Positions 8,278 to 16,687 of a stretch of 64,000 nt of DNA are shown one piece after another. The first letter of the stretch is position 1. Each line of letters begins with the position of its first letter. Below the pieces are notes generated by a model that was not told the origin of the DNA, made no database searches, and was given only the letters and a program-made list of their open reading frames with translations. The stretch spans positions 35,329 to 99,328 of the forward strand of contig NZ_JACCSU010000027.1 in assembly GCF_013812825.1 (NCBI RefSeq), read 5' to 3'. Source of the DNA: Sphingomonas sp. Its GTDB lineage: Bacteria > Pseudomonadota > Alphaproteobacteria > Sphingomonadales > Sphingomonadaceae. The translations under genes and the position numbers were made by a program.

Positions 8278-10272
8278 TCACGCGTCAATCGCGCCTTCAT
8301 CCACCGCTGCGGCCGAGTTCTGGATGAACTCGAAGCGCTTGGCCGGGTCGCGGCCCATCAGGCGCTCGACGAGGTCCTTGACCGGCTGGCGGTCCTGATA
8401 TTCGTCCGGCAGAGTAACCTTGAGCAGCGAGCGGGTCGCCGGGTCCATGGTCGTCGCTTTGAGCTGCTGCGGCATCATTTCGCCGAGGCCCTTGAAGCGC
8501 GACACGTCGACCTTTTTTCCTTTGAACTCCGTCGCTTCCAGCTCGGCGCGGTGGGCGTCGTCGCGCGCGTAAAGCGTCTTGGCGCCGGCGGTCAGCCGGT
8601 ACAGCGGCGGCTGGGCGAGGAACAAATGCCCGCGCCGGACCAGCTCGGGCATTTCCTGGAAGAAGAAGGTCATCAGCAAGGTGGCGATGTGGGCGCCGTC
8701 GACGTCGGCGTCGGTCATGATGATGATCCGCTCGTAGCGCAAAGCGTCCTCGGCGAACTGGTCGCGGGCGCCGCAGCCCAGCGCCTGGATGAGGTCGGCG
8801 ATCTCGCTGTTTGCACGGATCTTGTCCGCCGTTGCCGATGCGACATTCAGGATCTTGCCGCGGATCGGCAGGATCGCCTGGGTCTTGCGGTCGCGCGCCT
8901 GCTTGGCCGAGCCGCCGGCGCTGTCGCCCTCGACGATGAACAGCTCGGTGCCTTCGGGCGCGTCGTTGGCGCAATCGGTCAGCTTGCCGGGCAACCGCAG
9001 CTTGCGGCCGCTGGTCGCGGTCTTGCGCTTGACCTCGCGCTCGGCGCGGCGCCGGAGCCGCTCGTCCATGCGCTCGATGATCGAGCCCAGGAGCGCCCGG
9101 CCGCGGTCCATGTTGTCGGCCAGGAAATGGTCGAAATGGTCGCGCACCGCGGCTTCGACGAAGCGCGCCGCCTCCAGGCTGGTCAGGCGGTCCTTGGTCT
9201 GGCTCTGGAAATGGGGCGAGCGGATGAACACCGACAGCATCAGCTCGATGCCGTTCATCACGTCGTCGGCGGTGATGTCCTTGGAGCGCTTGTTGCCGAT
9301 GAGCTCGCCGAACGCGCGCATGCCCTTGGTGAGCGCGGCCCGAAGCCCGGCCTCATGGGTGCCGCCGTCGGGGGTCGGGATGGTGTTGCAATAATAGCTT
9401 TGCGAGCCGTCCGAATAGAGCGGCCAGGCGACCGCCCATTCGGCCGAGCCCTGGTCGTTCGGAAACGCCTGGCGCCCGGTGAACGGCTGGCCGGTGACGC
9501 ACGGGCGCTCGCCGAGCTGTTCGGCGAGATGGTCGGCGAGCCCGCCGGGAAACTGGAACACGGCCTGCTCGGGCACGCCATTGGGTTCATCTGGAGCGGA
9601 GGCAAGCGCCGGATCGCAGCGCCAGCGGATCTCGACTCCGGCGAACAGATAGGCCTTCGAGCGGGCCAGGCGGTGGATCCGCGCCGGGTCGAATCGGGCG
9701 TCGGCGCCGAAGATCTCGGGGTCGGGGACGAAGCTGACCAGCGTTCCGCGGCGGTTGGGGGCCGGGCCGACGGTTTCGAGCCTGGTCACCGCAAGGCCGC
9801 GCTCGAAGCGCTGGCGATAGAGCGTCTTGTCGCGCGCCACCTCGACCAGAGTCTCGCTCGACAGAGCGTTGACGACGCTCACTCCAACGCCGTGCAGGCC
9901 GCCGCTGGTCGAATAGGCGTTGCTGTCGAACTTGCCGCCCGAATGAAGCGTCGTCAGGATCACCTCGAGCGCCGACTGGCGTGGATATTTGGGGTGCGGG
10001 TCGACCGGGATGCCGCGGCCGTTGTCGGTCACCGTCAGCCGGTTGCCGGCCTCGAGCGAAACCTCGATCCGGCTCGCATGGCCGGCGACCGCCTCGTCCA
10101 TCGCATTGTCGATGACCTCGGCGGCAAGATGGTGGAGCGCCCGGGCATCGGTGCCGCCGATGTACATGCCGGGCCGGCGGCGGACCGGTTCGAGGCCTTC
10201 CAGCACCTCGATCGACGAGGCGTCGTAGCTGTCGGGCGCGGCCGATGCCGCGGAGGAGAACAGGTCGGCCAT
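8278..10272 (-). CDS. parE: DNA topoisomerase IV subunit B
   Basis: SIEVLEGLEPVRRRPGMYIGGTDARALHHLAAEVIDNAMDEAVAGHA; FIVEGDSAGGSAKQARDRKTQAILPIRGKILNV. Confidence 0.96.
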   Translation of the reverse strand: MADLFSSAASAAPDSYDASSIEVLEGLEPVRRRPGMYIGGTDARALHHLAAEVIDNAMDEAVAGHASRIEVSLEAGNRLTVTDNGRGIPVDPHPKYPRQSALEVILTTLHSGGKFDSNAYSTSGGLHGVGVSVVNALSSETLVEVARDKTLYRQRFERGLAVTRLETVGPAPNRRGTLVSFVPDPEIFGADARFDPARIHRLARSKAYLFAGVEIRWRCDPALASAPDEPNGVPEQAVFQFPGGLADHLAEQLGERPCVTGQPFTGRQAFPNDQGSAEWAVAWPLYSDGSQSYYCNTIPTPDGGTHEAGLRAALTKGMRAFGELIGNKRSKDITADDVMNGIELMLSVFIRSPHFQSQTKDRLTSLEAARFVEAAVRDHFDHFLADNMDRGRALLGSIIERMDERLRRRAEREVKRKTATSGRKLRLPGKLTDCANDAPEGTELFIVEGDSAGGSAKQARDRKTQAILPIRGKILNVASATADKIRANSEIADLIQALGCGARDQFAEDALRYERIIIMTDADVDGAHIATLLMTFFFQEMPELVRRGHLFLAQPPLYRLTAGAKTLYARDDAHRAELEATEFKGKKVDVSRFKGLGEMMPQQLKATTMDPATRSLLKVTLPDEYQDRQPVKDLVERLMGRDPAKRFEFIQNSAAAVDEGAIDA

Positions 10273-10412
10273 CGGGCACTGCTATAGGGTGCGGATTCGA
10301 GCCGTGCCAAGCGGCTTGGCCAAGCAGTATGGAGCGCTCAGCGGCGGCGGCTCGCCGAATGTTTCTCGAAAAGCGCGTCCAACCCGTAGCGGCCCGGGCC
10401 GCGAAGACGGCG

Positions 10413-11741
10413 CTAGCGCGCCATCGCCGCCTCGATTTCGGCGACGGTGCGCGGGATGGAACGGCTCAAATGCTCATTGCCCGAGGGGGTGACCAGATAT
10501 TCGTCCTCGATCCGAATGCCGAAATCGCGCTCCGGCAAATAAATGCCGGGCTCGATCGTCAGCACCGCGCCGGCCGGCAGCGGCTGCGCGTAGTCGCCGA
10601 CGTCGTGGACGTCGAGGCCGACGAAATGCCCGAGGCCGTGCCAGAAATCGTCGCGGTGGCCGGCGGCTTCGATGACGTTGGTCGCGGCTCGGGTCAGGTC
10701 CTCATAGACCGCACCGGCGCGAAGCTGGCGGGCGGCTGCCTCCTGGGCGCGCAGGACCGTTTCGTAGACCCGGCGCTGGTCCGGCCTGAAGCGGCCGTCG
10801 ACCGGGAAGGTGCGGGTGATGTCGGCCGCATAAAAATCGAACTCCGCGCCGATGTCGGCCAGGACCAGGTCGCCGGAGCGGAGCTCATTGTCGCCGCCCA
10901 TGTAGTGCAGCACCGCGCTGTTGCGGGCCACTCCGACGATCGAGGGAAAGGCGAGGCGCCTTGCTCCAGCGGCCCGGAATTCGCTCTCGATGATGGTCTT
11001 GAGCTCGAACTCGCGCATCCCGGGACGGGCGGCCCGCATCGCCGCGCGCATGCCGCGCTCGGTTGCGGCAATCGCGCGGCGCATCAGCTCCAGCTCGCGC
11101 GGCTCCTTGACCAGCCGCATCGCGTGAACGAGGCCGTGGTTGTTGACGATCCGGGTGCCCGGCACGCGCGCCACGACGCGGCCGTACAGGTCGAGCTCGC
11201 GCGGCACGGCGGCGTCTGGGCTGGCCAGCGGCCCGATGTAGCGCATTTCTCCGGCCCGCGCGGCGATCTGCGCAAGAGTCGTGCCGAGCGCCCCGATCCG
11301 GCTGATTTTCTCAAAGCCGGTCCGCGCCCTGAGCTCGCTGCCGAGCAGCAGTCGGGTGCCCTCCCAGCGGTCGTGTTCCGGGTTGACGGTCGGCAGGAAC
11401 AGGAACTCGCGGTAGGTCCGTTCGCCGGGCGCCAGCAGCAAGGCGGCGCCGCCCTCGTCGACGAGACCGGTCAGGTAGGTAAAATCGCTGCTGCTGCCGG
11501 GCCGGTCGATGGGCGCGGTGGTGGCGCCGAGGTCGACGCTCGGAGGACCATGGACGACCGCCACACCGCCCTTCATCCGCTCCATCAGCCGGCGGCGGCG
11601 CTCGCGATAAACCTCCGGCCCGAACGGACGCGTGCCGGCCGGATAGCCGTAGCGGCGCGGAGCCTGCGGCTGCGCCAGGCTGCGGCTCGAGGCCAGGCCC
11701 GCGGCGGCGGCCGAGGCGATGAAAGTCCGGCGGTTGAGCAT
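10413..11741 (-). CDS. Xaa-Pro aminopeptidase (M24 family), Tat-type signal peptide
   Basis: MLNRRTFIASAAAAGLASS (RR signal); ADIGAEFDFYAADITRTFPVDGRF, FWHGLGHFVGLDVHDVG, TIEPGIYLP metal-site motifs. Confidence 0.9.
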   Translation of the reverse strand: MLNRRTFIASAAAAGLASSRSLAQPQAPRRYGYPAGTRPFGPEVYRERRRRLMERMKGGVAVVHGPPSVDLGATTAPIDRPGSSSDFTYLTGLVDEGGAALLLAPGERTYREFLFLPTVNPEHDRWEGTRLLLGSELRARTGFEKISRIGALGTTLAQIAARAGEMRYIGPLASPDAAVPRELDLYGRVVARVPGTRIVNNHGLVHAMRLVKEPRELELMRRAIAATERGMRAAMRAARPGMREFELKTIIESEFRAAGARRLAFPSIVGVARNSAVLHYMGGDNELRSGDLVLADIGAEFDFYAADITRTFPVDGRFRPDQRRVYETVLRAQEAAARQLRAGAVYEDLTRAATNVIEAAGHRDDFWHGLGHFVGLDVHDVGDYAQPLPAGAVLTIEPGIYLPERDFGIRIEDEYLVTPSGNEHLSRSIPRTVAEIEAAMAR

Positions 11742-11811
11742 CTGGCTTCCTCGAAAAATCGACGAGTCAGACTAAAGCTGCGGCGGGTCGGCGCAAGCCT
11801 CGGCCAGACCC

Positions 11812-11840
11812 CTTGAAATCTGCCGTCCGGAACCCAGATT
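11812..11840 (+). promoter_or_regulatory. Putative sigma32 (RpoH) heat-shock promoter of hsp20
   Basis: CTTGAAA (11812-11818) - N14 - CCCAGATT (11833-11840). Confidence 0.6.
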
Positions 11841-11882
11841 TTTGGCTGCCGGGCGCCTGATGGGTCCGGTGACGGGACGGTT

Positions 11883-11937
11883 GAGGCCGTTCGACGGCTT
11901 CTCCTCCCGCCCTTGCTCAACATGAGGAGGACAAGAC
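11883..11937 (+). promoter_or_regulatory. ROSE-like RNA thermometer in the hsp20 5' UTR
   Basis: Hairpin GAGGCCG-TTCGA-CGGCTTC (11883-11901), then CCTTGCTcaacatgAGGAGG (11911-11930), where UUGCU can pair with the Shine-Dalgarno via a central G-G mismatch; ATG at 11938. Confidence 0.6.
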
Positions 11938-12486
11938 ATGCGTAGCGCATTCGACTTCGCGCCGTTCCGGCGCTCCACCGTCGGCTTCGACCGGCTGTTC
12001 GACATGCTCGAGAACAGCTCGATGGGCCAGGCCGGCGAGAATTACCCGCCGTTCGACCTGATCAAGCTCGGCGACAATGATTATCGCATCGAGCTGGCGG
12101 TCGCCGGCTTCAAGCCCGACGAGATCGACATCACTGCCCAGCAGAACGTGCTGATCGTCACCGGGCGCAGGAATGAAGAGAGCCAGGACGGCAATTCCCC
12201 TGGGGCGTCCGACTACATCTACCGGGGCATCGCGAATCGTTCGTTCGAGCGCCGTTTCGCGCTCGCCGACCACATCCAGGTCCGCGGCGCCGACCTCAAG
12301 GACGGGCTGCTGGCGATCGAGCTGGTCCGCGAGATCCCCGAGGCGATGAAGCCCAAGAAGATCAACATCGGCAGCCGCGCCGGTGCCGAGTCCGGCGAGC
12401 GGCGCGAGCGTTCCGCGATCGGCGGCGGCGACCGGCAGCAGCCGGCGGCCGAGCAGACGGTCGACGCCGAGGCACAGCACGCCTGA
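11938..12486 (+). CDS. ibpA: Hsp20 family small heat shock protein (IbpA-like)
   Basis: MRSAFDFAPFRRSTVGFDRLFDMLE...YPPFDLIKLGDNDYRIELAVAGFKPDEIDI...GIANRSFERRFALADHIQVRGADLKDGLLAIELVREIPE alpha-crystallin domain. Confidence 0.92.
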   Translation: MRSAFDFAPFRRSTVGFDRLFDMLENSSMGQAGENYPPFDLIKLGDNDYRIELAVAGFKPDEIDITAQQNVLIVTGRRNEESQDGNSPGASDYIYRGIANRSFERRFALADHIQVRGADLKDGLLAIELVREIPEAMKPKKINIGSRAGAESGERRERSAIGGGDRQQPAAEQTVDAEAQHA

Positions 12487-12513
12487 CGCGCGGCCGGCTT
12501 GCAGCTGAAAGAA

Positions 12514-12544
12514 GGCCCCGGGAGCGATCCCGGGGCCTATTTTT
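12514..12544 (+). terminator. Rho-independent terminator of hsp20
   Basis: GGCCCCGGGA-gcga-TCCCGGGGCC perfect 10-bp stem, followed by TATTTTT. Confidence 0.9.
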
Positions 12545-12557
12545 CGAGGCGCTGGCG

Positions 12558-12587
12558 AATGCCCGCTTTCGACCCAAGGCGGACATT
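12558..12587. repeat. Dispersed palindromic repeat copy A
   Basis: AATGCCCGCTTTCGACCCAAGGCGGACATT; consensus AATGTCCGC-tttcgacccatt-GCGGACATT. Confidence 0.8.
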
Positions 12588-12645
12588 GCAGCTAATGCCT
12601 AAACCAACCGGTTTCTGCCTATGTGTTGGAGCCCGCCGAACTCCC

Positions 12646-13014
12646 TTACACATAGCATACAACTTCGAACTCGATCCCGTCATGATCGTCGAAATAGAAG
12701 CGCCGGCCAGGTTCATACGCCTCGTGGGAATGCGGCTCGTATCCGGCCTCGCGCACCCTCCCCTCGGTTACATCGAGGTCCTCGACGACCACTCCGACAT
12801 GGTTCAACCGCCCCTTCACCTGGCTCGGCGCATCCAGCGCGGGCCTGTATGCGGCGATATAAGCGTCGTCGGTGCCCACGTGGACGGTATATCCGCCATT
12901 CTTTGCCGGCCCCTTCCAGCGAATGCGCCAGCCAAACATTTCGCAGATCCGTTCGGCGGTCCTGTCAGGATCGCTGACCGTGATATTGACATGCTCCAGG
13001 GCACTACTCGCCAT
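12646..13014 (-). CDS. VOC (glyoxalase/bleomycin resistance) family protein
   Basis: MASSALEHVNITVSDPDRTAERICEMFGWRIRWKG...NHVGVVVEDLDVTEGRVREAGYEPHSHEAYEPGRRFYFDDHDGIEFEVV. Confidence 0.9.
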   Translation of the reverse strand: MASSALEHVNITVSDPDRTAERICEMFGWRIRWKGPAKNGGYTVHVGTDDAYIAAYRPALDAPSQVKGRLNHVGVVVEDLDVTEGRVREAGYEPHSHEAYEPGRRFYFDDHDGIEFEVVCYV

Positions 13015-13060
13015 CGCCTGTCTCCTCCTCTTTGGCGCGCCTCTCCGGCTTGATTTTCAA

Positions 13061-13091
13061 ATCGTAATTCCTCAACCTAAGTTGAGGTCAA
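13061..13091 (-). promoter_or_regulatory. SoxR-type promoter/operator driving the VOC gene
   Basis: Reverse strand TTGACC-N19-TACGAT with the near-perfect inverted repeat CCTCAACCT/AAGTTGAGG (13070-13087) in the spacer. Confidence 0.7.
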
Positions 13092-13109
13092 GCTATTTAT
13101 GGGGATGCG

Positions 13110-13574
13110 ATGCAATCGTCCGATCTGCTGCCGATTGGGCAGTTGGCGGCGCGAACCGGCCTGTCGGTATCGGCTATCCGCTTTTACGAGGCGAAGGGCC
13201 TGGTCAGTGCTCTTCGTAACAAGGGCGGTCAGAGGCGCTTCCTGCGAGCTGACATAAGGCGTCTCTCATTCATCCGGATTGCGCAGCAGCTCGGCTTCAC
13301 GATAGGCGAGATCCAGAAACAGCTCAGCACGCTCCCGCAGGGACGCACGCCAACACGGAAAGACTGGTCGCGGATCAGCCGCGGATTTCGGCGCACTCTC
13401 GACGCTAGGATCAATGGGCTGACCCGAATGCGCGACCGACTCGACGGCTGCATTGGTTGCGGCTGTCTTTCGCTTCGGAATTGCGCACTTTACAATCCCG
13501 ACGACCGCCTTCGGAGCCGCGGCCCTGGTCCCCGCCTGCTGCTGGGTGACCCGTCCACCGGCCCGGAAGGATAG
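13110..13574 (+). CDS. soxR: Redox-sensitive transcriptional activator SoxR (MerR family)
   Basis: LPIGQLAARTGLSVSAIRFYEAKGLV...RFLRADIRRLSFIRIAQQLGFTIGEIQ and Fe-S cluster motif CIGCGCLSLRNC (CxxCxCx5C). Confidence 0.93.
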   Translation: MQSSDLLPIGQLAARTGLSVSAIRFYEAKGLVSALRNKGGQRRFLRADIRRLSFIRIAQQLGFTIGEIQKQLSTLPQGRTPTRKDWSRISRGFRRTLDARINGLTRMRDRLDGCIGCGCLSLRNCALYNPDDRLRSRGPGPRLLLGDPSTGPEG

Positions 13575-13609
13575 TGCCTCCTAAACCATGTCGACCTGGC
13601 ACGCGGCAC

Positions 13610-13639
13610 AATGTCCGCTTTCGACCCACTGCGGACATT
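13610..13639. repeat. Dispersed palindromic repeat copy B
   Basis: AATGTCCGCTTTCGACCCACTGCGGACATT. Confidence 0.85.
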
Positions 13640-13697
13640 TCACTATTAGCCGGTAATTGACTTTCGCGGCTCGGCCGACCGTGCAAGCGGTGCCCCC

Positions 13698-14099
13698 TCA
13701 GCAGCCCGCGCCGTGCACACAGCTTCCCCTCTGGATGCGTTCGATTTGCTGCCGGTCGAGCTGGCGCTGATTTTCCCATTCGGCGGCGCTCATGCACACC
13801 TTGTACGATTTGAAGATGCTGCCGCTGTGTTCGACGTATCGGCAGACGGTTCGGTTGGCGTTCCGTGAGTCGGCCTTCTCCTTGGCCTCCCATTCGGACT
13901 TCGCCAGGCACAGCGGATAGGGTTTTGCCTCGGGCTCCGAACTGACGACGTGCTTGCAGATCTTGCCCGGCCCGGGGGTCGAGCTGTCAGCCGATTGCGC
14001 CTGCGGCTGTATCGCGGGCCCGGCCTGCCCGGCGGCCGCAAAGACAGCAGCTTCGTGAAAAAGGGTCGCGATCGCGAACAAGTAAACCGACTTGACCAT
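13698..14099 (-). CDS. Hypothetical secreted protein
   Basis: Signal-peptide-like N-terminus MVKSVYLFAIATLFHEAAVFAAAG; Cys-containing C-terminal half; coding-like composition. Confidence 0.6.
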   Translation of the reverse strand: MVKSVYLFAIATLFHEAAVFAAAGQAGPAIQPQAQSADSSTPGPGKICKHVVSSEPEAKPYPLCLAKSEWEAKEKADSRNANRTVCRYVEHSGSIFKSYKVCMSAAEWENQRQLDRQQIERIQRGSCVHGAGC

Positions 14100-14169
14100 C
14101 TGCGCCTCCGTCGTCGCCCAAATTACCGCCTTTTGCCCGCAAGGACAAGCAATCGCCTGCGCGCAGCGG

Positions 14170-14190
14170 CGCTCGACCCATTGCGGACAT
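14170..14190. repeat. Dispersed palindromic repeat copy C (partial)
   Basis: CGCTCGACCCATTGCGGACAT. Confidence 0.65.
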
Positions 14191-14519
14191 CGCGGAGCCG
14201 GTTCAGGTGCGCGCCTTTGCCGCCTCTTGAGTGCAGTCGTACGGCAGGTCGGGATCGGAGCAGAAGTCCGGCCACTTGCCGGTTTCCTGCAGGAAGGGGT
14301 CGCCGCCCCCGTCAGCCGGGATGCTGCGTCGAATCCGTGGCCCGCGCAACACTGGGACCAAGTTTATCCAACAATGCGGAAGGATGGTTTTGAACGTCTG
14401 GTTTCGACCATTGCGAGCCAATCCGCCAAGCGATGACAATGACACCTGCGGGAACCGGCAAAGCTCGATCGTGCCTTAGCAGGCCGACTTGAGCGCCTGT
14501 CCGAGCGCCGATGAACGGC

Positions 14520-14548
14520 ATGTCCGCTTTCGGCCCATTGCAGACATT
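14520..14548. repeat. Dispersed palindromic repeat copy D
   Basis: ATGTCCGCTTTCGGCCCATTGCAGACATT; read in reverse as the spurious peptide NVCNGPKAD. Confidence 0.85.
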
Positions 14549-14650
14549 AGCGACTTGGGTCCGCTTCGACGCGGAGCGAGGAAAGCCAACGACCAGGTTG
14601 ACCCCCGCTGGCGATGCGATACGCGACCGAGACTCTTCCGCGAGGTCGCC

Positions 14651-16516
14651 ATGAGTATAGTCCGTAATTCGTTGCTTCCGCTCTTGCTGATCGCATCCTT
14701 GCTCCAAGCGCAGCTCGCTTCGGCTCAGCGCCCGCAAAAACCGGTCCTCCATGGGCGTCACTGGGTCGCGATCACCGGCAAGCCGATGGCGGCGACCACG
14801 GGTGCCATGATGTTCCAGAAGGGCGGCAATGCGGTCGACGCAGCCGCAGCAATGCTCGCGGCCACCTCCACGATGTGGGATGTCCTGTCGTGGGGCGGCG
14901 AAACACAGGCGCTGATTTACAACCCGAAAACCAAGAAGGTGATCGGGCTAAACGCGCTCGGCGTGGCGCCGAGTGGCGCGACGGCTCAATATTATCGGTC
15001 CAAGGGCATGCGCTACCCGCCGGAGCATGGGCCGCTGGCGGCAGTGACGCCGGGGACTCCCGGGGGGCTCATGCTGATGCTCGCCGAATATGGTCGGCTG
15101 AGCCTCAGGGACGTTCTCGAGCCGTCCATCCAAATGGCGGACGGCTATCCGATCGAAAAGGACACGGCGGACCGGATCGAGCGCGACAAGGCGCTCATCA
15201 AGCAATGGCCGTATTCGCGAGCGGTCTTCCTGACCCACCCCGGCCGCTCGCGGGAGGCCCCCGATCCAGGCGAGATCTTCCGCCAGCCGGACCTGGCGGC
15301 GATGCTGCGCAAGCTTGTGCAGGCTGAACAGCACGCTCTGGCCGAAGGAAAAAGTCGCAGAGACGCGATCATGGCGGCTTACGATCGCTTCTACCGTGGC
15401 GACATCGCGCAGGAGCTGGTGCGCTCAACGCGCGAGCAGGGCGGACTGATTGCCCTTGGAGACCTCGCGACGTGGCGCCCGCGGCTCGAAGAGCCGGTCA
15501 GCGTCACCTACAAGGGGATCGAGGTCTACAAGCTGCGCGAATGGACGCAGGGTCCGGCCATGCTCCAGGCGCTCAACATCCTCGAGCCGCTCGATCTCAA
15601 GAGTATGGGCTACAACAGCGCGAGATACGTGCACACGGTGTACCAGGCGATGAGCCTCGCCTTTGCCGATCGGGACTTCTACTACGGTGACATCTATGCC
15701 GGGCCGAAGGAGCCGATCCGCGGTCTGCTGTCGAAAGACTATGCCCGCGCTCGCGCCAAGCTGATCAGGCCCGATCGGAACGATCCTGAGATTGGTCCAG
15801 GCGACCCTTACCCCTACCAGGGCGGTCGCAATCCCTTTCGCTCGTTGCTGCAGAACTGGCACCGCACGGGCACTGGCGCCGAGGAGCGCTCCGCCCCACC
15901 ATCTGCACTGCTCAAGTTCAAGGAAACGTTCCGCGCCGGTACGACGACCATCGAAGCCGCGGATGCCGAAGGCTGGGTGGTTTCAATTACGCCGAGCGGC
16001 GGCTGGGTGCCGGCGGTCATCGCCGGCCGCACGGGCGTGGGGCTCAGCCAGCGTGCGCAGAGCTTCGTCACCGACCCTGGCGAGAACCCGTTCAACGTCA
16101 TCGCGCCAGGCAGGCAGCCGCGCGTAACCTTGACGCCGACCATGGCGCTGAAGAGCGGGCAGCCTTTCCTGTCTTTCGCGGTGCAGGGCGGCGACACCCA
16201 AGACCAGAACCTGCTGCAGTACTTCCTCAACGTGGTCGAGTTCGGGATGAACGTTCAGCAGGCGGCGGAGGCTGCCAACTTCAACTCCTACCAAATGCGG
16301 GCGTCGTTCGGCGATCACGAGTCGCAGCCCGGGCGCCTGTTGCTGAACGACCAAACGCCTGCCTGGGTCAGGGACGAACTGAAGAAGATGGGCTATACGC
16401 TGACGTTCGGGGAGCGGACGTCGGGCCCGATCAATGCAATCTTTTTCGACCGTGAACATGGCAGCTTTTGGGGCGGCTCGAGCAACCATGGCGATGATTA
16501 CGGCGTGGTCTGGTAG
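14651..16516 (+). CDS. ggt: Gamma-glutamyltransferase family Ntn-hydrolase, secreted
   Basis: MSIVRNSLLPLLLIASLLQAQLASA signal; MMFQKGGNAVDAAAAMLAATSTMWDVLSWGGE; GTTTIEAADAEGWVVSITPSGG around the predicted nucleophile Thr. ATG at 14651 preferred to the track start at 14489, which reads through repeat D. Confidence 0.85.
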   Translation: MSIVRNSLLPLLLIASLLQAQLASAQRPQKPVLHGRHWVAITGKPMAATTGAMMFQKGGNAVDAAAAMLAATSTMWDVLSWGGETQALIYNPKTKKVIGLNALGVAPSGATAQYYRSKGMRYPPEHGPLAAVTPGTPGGLMLMLAEYGRLSLRDVLEPSIQMADGYPIEKDTADRIERDKALIKQWPYSRAVFLTHPGRSREAPDPGEIFRQPDLAAMLRKLVQAEQHALAEGKSRRDAIMAAYDRFYRGDIAQELVRSTREQGGLIALGDLATWRPRLEEPVSVTYKGIEVYKLREWTQGPAMLQALNILEPLDLKSMGYNSARYVHTVYQAMSLAFADRDFYYGDIYAGPKEPIRGLLSKDYARARAKLIRPDRNDPEIGPGDPYPYQGGRNPFRSLLQNWHRTGTGAEERSAPPSALLKFKETFRAGTTTIEAADAEGWVVSITPSGGWVPAVIAGRTGVGLSQRAQSFVTDPGENPFNVIAPGRQPRVTLTPTMALKSGQPFLSFAVQGGDTQDQNLLQYFLNVVEFGMNVQQAAEAANFNSYQMRASFGDHESQPGRLLLNDQTPAWVRDELKKMGYTLTFGERTSGPINAIFFDREHGSFWGGSSNHGDDYGVVW

Positions 16517-16524
16517 GCAGGGCG

Positions 16525-16553
16525 TCGTCCGCTTTTCCACCCGTTCGAGACAT
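16525..16553. repeat. Dispersed palindromic repeat copy E (degenerate)
   Basis: TCGTCCGCTTTTCCACCCGTTCGAGACAT. Confidence 0.55.
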
Positions 16554-16687
16554 CGTCGCTCTAGGGCCGCTCCCTGGAAGAATGGACCACCGGCAAAAGC
16601 TCGGTGACGACCAAACGAGCGGGAAAGGCCGATGAGCTCGCGGCGTCCTGCTCTTGCCGGCTCCGCTGTGCTGCCGCTGAGCTGTGC

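Noticed and set aside
5265-8278. Integrated mobile element carrying the AlbA_2/STAND gene
   Set aside because: Composition suggests horizontal acquisition, but no integrase, transposase, att-like direct repeats or tRNA target were visible, so no mobile element is called.
8209-10287. 692-aa + strand ORF opposite parE
   Set aside because: Antisense ORF produced by high GC3; the minus-strand frame encodes unambiguous ParE and the + product lacks recognisable motifs.
12362-12586. Small ORFs containing MSALGRKRAF / MSAVGRKRTL / NVCNGPKAD peptides
   Set aside because: These peptides are translations of the dispersed palindromic repeat, not genes.
14203-14445. 80-aa minus ORF between repeat copies C and D
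   Set aside because: No signal peptide, no motif, no clear RBS, and it lies in a repeat-rich intergenic region; could be a gene remnant but I cannot support it.
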